Shown here piece by piece: positions 7,828 through 15,480 of a DNA stretch of 64,000 nucleotides. The first letter of the stretch is position 1; every line of letters begins with the position of its first letter. The notes under the pieces were generated by a model. That model worked only from the letters and a program-made list of their open reading frames with translations. It was not told the DNA's origin and did not search any database. This DNA is from Lachnospiraceae bacterium (GTDB lineage: Bacteria; Bacillota; Clostridia; Lachnospirales; Lachnospiraceae), in the NCBI GenBank assembly GCA_017619615.1, contig JAFZRY010000027.1:1-64000 (forward strand), read 5' to 3'. The position numbers and the translations under genes were made by a program.

Positions 7828-8976
7828 ATGAGCTTAGAGAATACCTTTAAAGAATTTCAGGCTGTAGCTTACAACCCCAAGAAGTGCCTGAACGAATACA
7901 AGGCGGCCGGCAAGAAGGTCATCGGCGTCCTGCCTTACTACGCCCCCGAAGAACTCGTCTATGCCGCCGGCATGGTGCCCATGGGCATGTGGGGCAGCAA
8001 CAACAAGAACATCGGTCTGGCCAAGGAATACTGCGCCACCTTCTACTGCACCATCGCGCAGCTGGCGCTGGAAATGCTGCTGGACGGCACCATGGACCAG
8101 CTGGACGGCATCATCACCCCCACCATCTGCGACACGCTGCGCCCCATGAGCCAGAACTTCCGCGTCGCCATGGCGAAGCTTCACAAGATGCCCACTATCT
8201 TCCTGGCGCATCCGCAGTACCGCCGCCCGGCGTTCGGCCTGCAGTTCACGGTCGACCAGTACAACAACGTGCGTCATGAACTGGAAGCCATCTGCGGCCA
8301 CGAGATCGGCGAAGAAGCGATCCGCGACGCCATCAAGGTCTACAACAAGTACCGCCAGGCGCGCCGCGAATTCGTGAAGCTGGCCGGCGAGCATCCGGAA
8401 GCCGTTTCCGCCGTCAACCGCAGCGCGGTCCTGAAGGCCGGCTATTTCATGGAGAAGCCCGCTTACACCGAAAAGCTGGAAGCCCTGAACAAGGAACTGG
8501 CCGCCCTGCCCGCCTCCGACTGGAACGGTGTGAAGATCGTCACCAGCGGCATCATCTGCGACAATCCCGTGCTGCTGAAGATCCTGGACGACAACAACAT
8601 CGCCATCGCGACCGACGACGTCGCCCACGAGAGCCGCTGCATCCGCGTGGACGCGGACGAGACCGGCGACCCGATGATGGCACTGGCGAAGCAGTTCGCG
8701 GACGAAGACTACGACGTCCTGCTGTACGATGAAGCCTCCAATCAGAACCGCCGCGGCGAATTCGTCGCCAACCTGGTCAAGGAGAGCGGCGCGAAGGGCC
8801 TGGTGCTCTTCATGCAGCAGTTCTGCGACCCCGAGGAAATGGAGTATCCTTACCTGAAGAAGGCCCTGGATGCCGCCCAGATCCCTCACATCAAACTGGG
8901 CATCGACCAGCAGATGCGCGACTTCGGCCAGGCCGCCACGGCCCTCCAGGCCTTCGCGGACGTGCTGAGCCTGTAA
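7828..8976 (+). CDS. hgdB: 2-hydroxyglutaryl-CoA dehydratase subunit B (component D beta)
   Basis: Beta subunit of the dehydratase; 382 residues, close to the family length of about 380. Family features seen: VIGVLPYYAPEELVYAAGM near residue 30, the cysteine-containing TPTICDTLRPMSQNF, and the C-terminal LVLFMQQFCDPEEMEYPYLK and IPHIKLGIDQQM. Start ATG after AAGGAGGCC, 11 bp after hgdA. It is the last gene of the operon and is followed by two hairpins, the second a strong terminator. Confidence 0.95.
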   Translation: MSLENTFKEFQAVAYNPKKCLNEYKAAGKKVIGVLPYYAPEELVYAAGMVPMGMWGSNNKNIGLAKEYCATFYCTIAQLALEMLLDGTMDQLDGIITPTICDTLRPMSQNFRVAMAKLHKMPTIFLAHPQYRRPAFGLQFTVDQYNNVRHELEAICGHEIGEEAIRDAIKVYNKYRQARREFVKLAGEHPEAVSAVNRSAVLKAGYFMEKPAYTEKLEALNKELAALPASDWNGVKIVTSGIICDNPVLLKILDDNNIAIATDDVAHESRCIRVDADETGDPMMALAKQFADEDYDVLLYDEASNQNRRGEFVANLVKESGAKGLVLFMQQFCDPEEMEYPYLKKALDAAQIPHIKLGIDQQMRDFGQAATALQAFADVLSL

Positions 8977-8985
8977 AACGGAAAA

Positions 8986-9052
8986 GGCGGACCGGAAGGC
9001 CCGCCCTGCCGCTGCTCTGAAAGGGGCGGACCGGAAGGTCCGCCCTGTTTTT
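8986..9052 (+). terminator. Tandem hairpins ending the hgd operon
   Basis: Two related hairpins. The first (8986-9005) has an 8-bp stem with one A-C mismatch and loop GGAA. The second (9024-9045) has a perfect 9-bp stem with the same GGAA loop and is followed by TGTTTTTATT. The two share nearly the same sequence, as if duplicated. The second also lies at the end of the converging lysR fragment. Confidence 0.85.
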
Positions 9053-9712
9053 ATTCTTCTGAGAAATGCAGCGAATCCTTATAGACCCGGAAGACTTCGC
9101 CGGCGATATCGATAAAATCCCGGGCATAGCGCGGCATCGGGTCGTCCCGGCGGTAGACCAGGGACAAAGCGCTTTTCCGCAGCGTATGGCTGACCGGGAA
9201 GGAGATCATCTGCCCCGCTGCCTGCCGGTTATGATACAGGACAGCAGGAGAGAGGACGGCCAGCCCCATGCCCCGGCGGGCCAGTTCAAACAGCAGGGGC
9301 TGCGAATTGGCCTCAAAACAGATGAAGGGCCGCACGCCGCCTTCCATATAGTACTGGTCCAGTTGGCGCCGGATCCGGTTGGAGGGCAGGGTGACCAGCA
9401 GCGGCAGATCCGGCAGCGAGCGGATGTCGGGCCGGCTGCCGGGGTAATCCCGCTCCGTCTTTTCCGAAAACACGTCCGGGCGGAAAGTCCGGGAAACGCA
9501 GGCCCAGATCTCTTCCTCCACCAGAGGAATCCGGATCTCATTCGGTCCGGGCTCCACGTTGACTCCGAAATACATGTCCACCTTCTTTTCCGATAAAAGC
9601 TGTTGAAAGACATCCGTGGTGCCGTCCTGTAGCTCAACGGCCACGTGCGGGTACATTTCCCGGTACTGCTCCAGGATCCCGGGGATCATCGCGTCAGCAC
9701 GCAGGCGGGGCA
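9051..9712 (-). pseudogene. LysR-family regulator fragment: substrate-binding domain only
   Basis: The minus-strand frame encodes a LysR-type effector-binding domain: IPGILEQYREMYPHVAVELQ, then VDMYFGVN, PLLVTLPSNRIRRQLD and a GMGLAVLSPAV segment near the end. The N-terminal winged helix-turn-helix (about 85 residues) is absent. Homology stops near 9705-9712, where the sequence becomes the antisense of an aldolase gene on the other strand. The frame stays open to 9788 only by chance. It probably once regulated the genes now represented by the aldolase fragment and the dehydrogenase to its right. A deletion, or a mis-joined assembly, is the likely cause. Confidence 0.8.
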
Positions 9713-9714
9713 AG

Positions 9715-10179
9715 ATGAAAGCCGCCGTGCAGATCCCCGTGGCCTTCCACTGCCACAACAACCTGTACCTGTCCGCCGGCAACGCCATCGCGGCTTATGA
9801 GAACGGCGCGGACGTCCTGGACTGCGGCCTGATGGGCATGGCCCGCAGCGCCGGCAACCTGCCGACCGAAGCCTGCGCGGCCCTGATGCGCCGCTACGGC
9901 GAGATGCAGGATATCGACCTGTACGGCCTGCTGTCCTTTGTCGAAAAGCGCCTGATGCCGGCCATGGAGCCCTTCGGCTATCACAATCCTGTGGCTCCCA
10001 TCGACCTGGTCTTCGGCCTGTGCGGCTGCCACTCCAGCTTCCTGAAACGCTATCAGGCCATCGCGGAAGAGACCGGCGTCAATCTGTTCCGTCTGATCGT
10101 GGAAACGTCCGCCATCGACCGCCGCAGCCCTTCGGACGAACTGATCCGCAGCGTGGCGGCCAAACTCCCGAAGGCCTGA
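9715..10179 (+). pseudogene. DRE-TIM aldolase fragment (4-hydroxy-2-oxovalerate aldolase / HMG-CoA lyase type)
   Basis: About 154 residues from ATG 9715 correspond to the C-terminal half of a metal-dependent DRE-TIM aldolase: IPVAFHCHNNLYLSAGNAIA has the HxHNN metal-binding motif, then DCGLMGMARSAGNLPTEA and a C-terminal helical part. The N-terminal strands, including the catalytic DRE-type motif and first metal ligand, are missing. Homology begins at about 9718, directly abutting the truncated lysR on the opposite strand. It lies 22 bp before the 2-hydroxyacid dehydrogenase gene, so the two were probably co-transcribed. Not expected to be active. Confidence 0.8.
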
Positions 10180-10201
10180 CATACTGACCGGAGGTGCCCC
10201 C

Positions 10202-11170
10202 ATGACGAAAGTGATTCTGGCCGGAGAAAATCCCGCGCATACCTTCGAAAAACTGAGCGGCCTGCTGGCCGGCCTGCCGGTCGAACTGAAGGCGGTGGAC
10301 ACGCCGGAAGCGTACGAAGCTATGACGGATGCGGAGATCCTGATCCTGCGCATCTTCAAGGCGCCGGAAGCGGTCATTGCCCGCAACCCCGGCCTGAAAA
10401 TGATTATGCGCTGGGGCGCCGGCTTCGACTCCGTGGACATCGAAGCGGCCGGCAAGCGCGGCATCTGCGTCACCAATACCCCCGGCGCCAACGCGGACGC
10501 GGTCTCCGAACTGGCCGTCCTGCTCATGCTGGCCGTTTCCCGGAAACTGCTCTGCCACAGCGTATGTTTACGCCGCAGCGACTGGAGCAAGAACGAATTC
10601 CTCAACAACTCGTTCACACTGGTGAACAAGACTGTGGGCATCCTGGGCGCCGGCAACATCGGCCGCAAGGTGGCCCGCAAGGCGCAGGCCTTCGGCGCGA
10701 AGACCATCTACTACGATCCGTTCCGTCTTTCGGAAGAGCGGGAAAAAGAGTTCTCCCTGACGTATTATCCGCTGGATGAACTGCTTCCCCTCTGCGACAT
10801 CATCACGCTGCATCTGCCGCTGATGGAAGAGACGAAACACCTGATCGATGCGGACGCCATCGCCCGGATGAAAGACGGCGCCATCCTGATCAACACCGCC
10901 CGCGGCGGCCTGGTGGACGATCACGCCCTGTTCGAGGCGGTGCAAAGCGGCAAGCTCCTGGGCGCCGGCCTGGACGGCGTGGAGCGCGAGCCCCTGCAGC
11001 CGGACGACGAGTTCTTCCGGAACGACAACATCATCGTGGCGCCTCACGTCGGCGGCGGCACGGCGGATATCGGTGAAGCCATCATGCCCATGCTGGCGGA
11101 CGATATCAAACGCTTCCTGGCCGGGGAAGCGCCCCGCTTTATCGTAAACAAGCAATTCCTTCCGCAGTGA
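10202..11170 (+). CDS. D-isomer-specific 2-hydroxyacid dehydrogenase (phosphoglycerate dehydrogenase-like)
   Basis: NAD(H)-dependent interconversion of a 2-hydroxy acid and a 2-oxo acid; substrate unknown. It has 322 residues. The nucleotide-binding motif is GILGAGNIGRKVARKA near residue 145. The catalytic Arg is in LINTARGGLVDDHALF, the Glu in LDGVEREPLQPDD and the His in IVAPHVGGG. Start ATG 10202 follows GGAGGTGCCCC. It is downstream of the aldolase fragment, which hints at an old catabolic operon. A role as the (R)-2-hydroxyglutarate dehydrogenase feeding the hgd pathway is possible from position, but the sequence looks closer to the SerA/GyaR branch, so this is only a suggestion. Confidence 0.88.
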   Translation: MTKVILAGENPAHTFEKLSGLLAGLPVELKAVDTPEAYEAMTDAEILILRIFKAPEAVIARNPGLKMIMRWGAGFDSVDIEAAGKRGICVTNTPGANADAVSELAVLLMLAVSRKLLCHSVCLRRSDWSKNEFLNNSFTLVNKTVGILGAGNIGRKVARKAQAFGAKTIYYDPFRLSEEREKEFSLTYYPLDELLPLCDIITLHLPLMEETKHLIDADAIARMKDGAILINTARGGLVDDHALFEAVQSGKLLGAGLDGVEREPLQPDDEFFRNDNIIVAPHVGGGTADIGEAIMPMLADDIKRFLAGEAPRFIVNKQFLPQ

Positions 11171-11204
11171 CCGGCGATCCTGCATCAGAAGGGGTGACAT
11201 AAGG

Positions 11205-11250
11205 GCAGGCCTTTGTCATGTCAGCAGTATGGCAAAGGTCCTGCTTTTTT
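11205..11250 (+). terminator. Terminator after the 2-hydroxyacid dehydrogenase
   Basis: A long imperfect stem (11205-11219 with 11229-11244, one bulge and one wobble) is followed by six T residues (11245-11250). Confidence 0.8.
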
Positions 11251-11263
11251 GTTCCTCTTTATA

Positions 11264-11292
11264 TTGTTGTCCGCCTCCGTATCGGTTATAAT
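11264..11292 (+). promoter_or_regulatory. Promoter of the MGMT-family gene
   Basis: TTGTTG (11264-11269), 17 bp, TATAAT (11287-11292), 38 bp before the start codon. It lies between a terminator and a gene, so it is well placed. Confidence 0.75.
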
Positions 11293-11329
11293 TGGGGCAC
11301 CGGAAACCGTCCGGAAAAGGAGGCCAGAG

Positions 11330-11668
11330 ATGGATCGGCCGGCCGCAACTTTTACATCCCGGGTCTATGAGATCGTCCGCCGTATCCCGGCGGGCCGCGT
11401 GGCTACGTATGCCCAGATCGCGCGCCTGGCGGGGCATCCCGGCGCCGCCCGCGCCGTCGGCAACGCCCTGCACCGCAACCCGTATAACGACCCGCAGGAG
11501 ATCCCCTGCTACCGCGTGGTGAACAGTCAGGGCTTTCTCTCCGGCGCCTACGCTTTCGGCGGCCCGTGTATCCAGCGGGACCTGCTGCGGGCAGACGGTG
11601 TGGAAGTGCTGAATCTCCGGGTGGATCTGGAACGGTATCAGTGGAAAAATGTTGACTGCGGTCCATAA
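11330..11668 (+). CDS. MGMT-family DNA-binding protein (alkyltransferase C-domain only)
   Basis: 112 residues from ATG 11330 (after AAGGAGG). The reading frame is open further upstream, but that part would overlap the promoter and terminator. The protein contains only the C-terminal DNA-binding/active-site domain of O6-alkylguanine-DNA alkyltransferases: VYEIVRRIPAGRVATYAQIA, the arginine-finger-like segment GAARAVGNALHRNP and the active-site region EIPCYRVVNSQG. The usual PCHR motif is PCYR here, so the acceptor cysteine is kept but the histidine that activates it is a tyrosine. It could be an alkyltransferase-like damage sensor rather than a full repair enzyme. Confidence 0.85.
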   Translation: MDRPAATFTSRVYEIVRRIPAGRVATYAQIARLAGHPGAARAVGNALHRNPYNDPQEIPCYRVVNSQGFLSGAYAFGGPCIQRDLLRADGVEVLNLRVDLERYQWKNVDCGP

Positions 11669-11680
11669 TTCCAGTACAAT
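11652..11680 (+). promoter_or_regulatory. Promoter for the lipoprotein / TIR cluster
   Basis: TTGACT (11652-11657), 17 bp, TACAAT (11675-11680). The -35 box lies inside the last codons of the preceding gene. About 100 bp of leader precede the lipoprotein start. It could drive the lipoprotein, Mrr-like, TIR-TPR and membrane genes as one unit. Confidence 0.7.
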
Positions 11681-11788
11681 CTAAAACAGAACCGCTGCCG
11701 TTGATCTCAAAACACTTTCTCACCGAAAACACCGTTTTGCGTACCTGTTCCGACAGGCTGAACAATACATCAAAAAGGGGAACTGACC

Positions 11789-12109
11789 ATGAACAAAAAG
11801 AAACTGATGTGCAAGATGACCGCCTGCCTCCTGATCCTGGTCCTGATCCTGTCCCTGACCGCCTGCGGAGGCGGCAAGCCGAGCGGGACCTATGTGTCCA
11901 AGGGGCTGATCACCCAGTCCTACACCTTCAGCGGGGACAGCGTCACCATCTCGGCCTTCGGCATCAATGCCACCGGGACCTACACCATCAAGGACGGCAA
12001 ACTGAACATCACTTATTCGCTGCTCGGCCTGGAACAGACCATCAGCTACAGTTACGAGAAAAAAGGCAACTCGATATTCATCGACGGGACAGAGTTTATC
12101 AAACAATGA
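11789..12109 (+). CDS. Small secreted lipoprotein with a beta-rich domain (DUF5640-like)
   Basis: 106 residues. A positively charged N-terminus and a hydrophobic stretch end in the lipobox LSLTAC, so the mature protein would be lipid-anchored on the outer face of the membrane at Cys27. The remainder is a short beta-sandwich-like repeat pattern (YTFSGDSVTISAFG, GTYTIKDGKLNITY, SYEKKGNSIFIDGTEF) found in many small Firmicutes lipoproteins that read like fragments of larger surface proteins. Start ATG after AAAGGGG. First gene after a good promoter. Its link to the downstream Mrr-like and TIR genes is only by position (34-bp gap). Confidence 0.8.
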   Translation: MNKKKLMCKMTACLLILVLILSLTACGGGKPSGTYVSKGLITQSYTFSGDSVTISAFGINATGTYTIKDGKLNITYSLLGLEQTISYSYEKKGNSIFIDGTEFIKQ

Positions 12110-12142
12110 TCCGCCCGGTTCGGACACACAAGGGGGACTGTA

Positions 12143-12967
12143 ATGGAGAACAAGCAGAATCTGCCGACTTATACGCAGTTTATTGAAGCGGCCTTTACCG
12201 CGCTGAAAAGCCTGAAGGCACCGGTGACGACTGAGGCGGCATCCGCCCAGATCCGGAAGAACCTGAAACTGAAAGAGCCGCTGCTGGAGATCCCGCACGA
12301 CTCCCGGACAGGCATGACGGAGGCGGACTACCGGATCGGCTGCGCGCTGTCTTTCCTGCGCTCCCGGGGCGTGGCGGCCAAAACAAAGGAAGGGATCTGG
12401 ACGATCACATCGCTGTTCAGCGACCGCGAGGCCATTGACGTGGACGAGGTCGAAGAGTCCTATCATCTGCGGTATCCGGACCGGTTTGGAGGCGATTCCC
12501 AGGGCCAGCTGCTGGCCTGGGAGAAGAATCTCTATGACATTCTTCAGAACCTGTCCGCTTCCCGTTTTGTCAGGATGATCGTAAAATTCCTGGCGGCAGA
12601 AGAATTCAAAGATATCGTCGTGATCGACTTTTCCGACAACGGCAGCTGCTACGGTACGGCGCTGGCGCATGGGGATAAGACGAAAAGAACGGCATTTTGC
12701 GCCAAACGTTTCCAGGAAGTGACGGAGATCCGGGAGATCCGGGAATTGCGGGGTGCCTTTTCGAACACCATCAAACGGGGGATCTACATCACCCTGGGAG
12801 GATTCTCGGAGGATGCGCGCGCAGAAGCCAAGGACCCCCGGAAGATCCCGCTGGAACTGATCGACGGGATGGACCTGGTCCGGAAGATGGCGGAAAAAGG
12901 CATCGGGGTAAGCGCGTTCAAGGATTACCGCATTGATCAGGATTTCTTTGAGAGCCTGGACAGCTGA
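12143..12967 (+). CDS. Mrr-like protein: winged-helix N-domain plus degenerate restriction-endonuclease fold
   Basis: 274 residues. Residues about 8-92 fit the Mrr N-terminal winged-helix domain (ADYRIGCALSFLRSRGV, EGIWTITS). Residues about 125-250 fit the Mrr catalytic fold: RFVRMIVKFLAAEEF, then a core strand with AFCAKRF (family QAKR), GAFSNTIKRGIYITLGGFS and a closing LELIDGMDLVRKM. The catalytic Lys of the QxK motif is kept (Lys188). The family DGGIDG region reads DNGSCYG here, so the second Asp is replaced by Cys. It may be inactive as a nuclease or have changed chemistry. It is 22 bp upstream of the TIR-TPR gene, which suggests a shared, possibly defensive, role. Confidence 0.75.
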   Translation: MENKQNLPTYTQFIEAAFTALKSLKAPVTTEAASAQIRKNLKLKEPLLEIPHDSRTGMTEADYRIGCALSFLRSRGVAAKTKEGIWTITSLFSDREAIDVDEVEESYHLRYPDRFGGDSQGQLLAWEKNLYDILQNLSASRFVRMIVKFLAAEEFKDIVVIDFSDNGSCYGTALAHGDKTKRTAFCAKRFQEVTEIREIRELRGAFSNTIKRGIYITLGGFSEDARAEAKDPRKIPLELIDGMDLVRKMAEKGIGVSAFKDYRIDQDFFESLDS

Positions 12968-12989
12968 GGCGTGAAGGGATAAACGATCC

Positions 12990-15449
12990 ATGACCGAACT
13001 GCTTGTTCGCACAAAAGGCAATATCAGTCCGGAGGGCAGGTCCCGGGTCTGTTTTACCTGCCATCCGGCGGACCTTGCGCGCACGTTCGACAGGATCTGC
13101 CATGACATTTTTCTGACCCATGACCCGGCTGTCTATTACAGGGAAAATATGGCAGAACCGCTGGAAGAGGAAAACCGGGAGACAGACCTGGCTCGCATGA
13201 ACCTGTTTGTCGTCCCGGTCACTTTTCGTCTGCTCACGGAGCCCTGTCCGGCCATGGATGAGGACATTGCCTTTGCCTTAAAACAAAACATCCCGATCCT
13301 TCCGGTCCTCTGGGAGACCGGCCTGGAAGAACTGTATCAGATCAAATTCGGGGACAGACAGTATTTATTCCCCTTCAGTCAGGATCCGACAGAGATCCGT
13401 TACGAGGAAAAACTGAAGAACTACCTGGACTCTGTCCTGCTGAGCGAGGAAATGGCCAAACGCGTCCGCGCCGCTTTCGATGCCTACATTTTCCTGAGTT
13501 ACCGGAAAAAGGACCGCCGCTACGCGAACGAACTGATCCGCATGATCCACGCGGATCCGGTTTGCCGCGACATTGCCGTCTGGTTTGACGAATTCCTGAT
13601 CCCGGGCGAAAGTTTCAAGGAAAATATCGCCCATATCCTGCAGGACAGCCGGCTGCTGGCCCTGCTGGTGACGCCGAGCCTGCTGGAAACGCCGAACTTC
13701 GTCATGGATCAGGAATACCCGGCGGCCAGGGCTTCCGGGATCCCGATCCTTCCCGTGGAAATGAAAAAGACGGGACGCTGGCAGCTGAAGCGCAAGTACC
13801 GCGCCATCCCGCGCTGCCTGGACATGAACCGGCCGGACGCCAGACAGCGCTTTCTGGAGAGTATCCGCCGTTACGCGCTGCAGGACAGCAAAGACGAACC
13901 CGCGCACAACTACCTGATGGGTCTGGCTTACCTGAACGGGATCGACGTGCAGACAGACGCGGAACAGGCCGTAAAACTGATCACGTCCGCCGCGGAAAAG
14001 GGCCTGCCGGAAGCAATGGAAAAACTGTGGAACATGTACTTCTACGGGACATCGGTAAAAACGGATTATCAGACCTCCTTGTATTGGATGAAAAAATATG
14101 CGGAATACTGTGAAAAGCAGTACGGAGAGGACGATCCGGAGACACTGAGAGTTTATCATAATATTGCAGCGACATACAATTTTATGGAAGAACACGGTAC
14201 TGCACTAGAGATCCAGCAGCGCATCTATGATATGTCTGCCCGCAGAGTGGGAGAAAACGATATGGCGACGCTGTTGATGCTTTCCAATTTGGGAAAGACA
14301 TGTCTGACTCTGGGACGGTATCAGGAAGCCCTGAAAAAGTGTACGGCTGCGTATTACGGCCTGAAGAAACTTCTGGGGAAAAATGATCCGCATGTGATCT
14401 TTGCATTTCAAAACCTGGCACGGTGCTATGACGAAATGGGAGACTGGACACAGGCAGCTGCCTTGTATGAGGCGCAGTATAAACAGTGCTGTGACGCGCA
14501 GGGAGAAGCATCTGACGATGCTTTTTCGGCCTTATCTTCGCTGGCGGCCTGTTACAGAAAACAGGGAAACTATGATAAAAGTATTGCTTTGGGAGAAAAG
14601 TACATTCGGGATTCAGAACAGTACTGCGGAAAAGATCATCAGAGAACGCTGACGGCCAGGCATGATCTGGCTCTTGTTCTGGCTGAAAAGGGAGAAAAAG
14701 AAAAAGCCCTGACAATACTCAGGGAAGTTTACAGCACCAGGTGTGAACTGCAGGGAGAGGACCATCCGGAAACGATACTGGCACTAAGCAATCTGTCCCA
14801 AACAGCATTTGAATTGGGTGATAAGGAGAACGCTGCAAAAGCATTTTCCCGCATATACAAGTGGAGAGAAGAAAGATTCGGGGAAGATGACCCCCGTACT
14901 GTAAGGACGCTGATCACATTGGGGGTCATGCTTTTCAGTACAACGGATAAATCACAGGCAATAAAGATAAGCCGGGAGGCATACGAGAAAGCAGTCCGGT
15001 GTTTTGGCGCAGAGAATCCCGAAACTCTCCGGGCTCAATATAATTTGGCATTCACACTGCTGGACCTCCAATTATATGAAGAGGCGATTCCTCTTTTGGA
15101 GGATTCTTTGGAAAAGGCGGAACGCAAACTGGGAATGCAAAATCCTAAGTATTTCCTTATCCTTCAAGAACTGTTAAGAGCGGACTGGATGTCCGGAAAG
15201 CAGCAGAAAGCGAAGGACCTTCTGGAACGGCATTATGAACATGGTGTGAAAGATAAAATGGCTGCTCCCGAAACGGCGGTCTGGATCATCACGAACCTGG
15301 CCGTGCTCCGCCGCGCCGGCGGGAACCTGTCCGGGGCAGCTGCTCTTTGCCGTGAACTGGACAGCTATGACCCCAAGTTGTACGAACATTTCTTAAAAGA
15401 CAGGGAGGCGATCCTGCGGGAAAGCGGGAACAGCGGATCTCCTGCATGA
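12990..15449 (+). CDS. Double-TIR, Sel1 and kinesin-light-chain-type TPR protein
   Basis: 819 residues, no signal peptide or membrane segment. TIR-like domain 1 spans about 18-150 (SRVCFTCHPADL, then NLFVVPVTFRLL and IPILPVLWE). TIR domain 2 spans about 163-290 (AYIFLSYRKKD, VWFDEFLIPGESF, LLALLVTPSLL, IPILPVEM). Glutamates at the position of the TIR NADase glutamate are seen in both (Glu91, Glu242). Residues about 303-372 are Sel1-like repeats (AHNYLMGLAYLNG, AAEKGLPEAMEKLW). From about 375 to 790 there are tetratricopeptide repeats with the kinesin-light-chain signature (GEDDPETLRVYHNIA, GEDHPETILALSNLS). There is no nucleotide-binding domain. This is the plan of a sensor-effector: TPRs recognise, TIRs act. 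The 3' half is AT-richer than its neighbours. Confidence 0.85.
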   Translation: MTELLVRTKGNISPEGRSRVCFTCHPADLARTFDRICHDIFLTHDPAVYYRENMAEPLEEENRETDLARMNLFVVPVTFRLLTEPCPAMDEDIAFALKQNIPILPVLWETGLEELYQIKFGDRQYLFPFSQDPTEIRYEEKLKNYLDSVLLSEEMAKRVRAAFDAYIFLSYRKKDRRYANELIRMIHADPVCRDIAVWFDEFLIPGESFKENIAHILQDSRLLALLVTPSLLETPNFVMDQEYPAARASGIPILPVEMKKTGRWQLKRKYRAIPRCLDMNRPDARQRFLESIRRYALQDSKDEPAHNYLMGLAYLNGIDVQTDAEQAVKLITSAAEKGLPEAMEKLWNMYFYGTSVKTDYQTSLYWMKKYAEYCEKQYGEDDPETLRVYHNIAATYNFMEEHGTALEIQQRIYDMSARRVGENDMATLLMLSNLGKTCLTLGRYQEALKKCTAAYYGLKKLLGKNDPHVIFAFQNLARCYDEMGDWTQAAALYEAQYKQCCDAQGEASDDAFSALSSLAACYRKQGNYDKSIALGEKYIRDSEQYCGKDHQRTLTARHDLALVLAEKGEKEKALTILREVYSTRCELQGEDHPETILALSNLSQTAFELGDKENAAKAFSRIYKWREERFGEDDPRTVRTLITLGVMLFSTTDKSQAIKISREAYEKAVRCFGAENPETLRAQYNLAFTLLDLQLYEEAIPLLEDSLEKAERKLGMQNPKYFLILQELLRADWMSGKQQKAKDLLERHYEHGVKDKMAAPETAVWIITNLAVLRRAGGNLSGAAALCRELDSYDPKLYEHFLKDREAILRESGNSGSPA

Positions 15450-15480
15450 TAGAATAATAATGGAAACCGGAGGAGGAACC

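Noticed and set aside
10202-11170. Naming the dehydrogenase hgdH ((R)-2-hydroxyglutarate dehydrogenase)
   Set aside because: Position near hgd genes is suggestive, but a terminator and a deletion scar lie between them, and the sequence looks like the phosphoglycerate/glyoxylate reductase branch.
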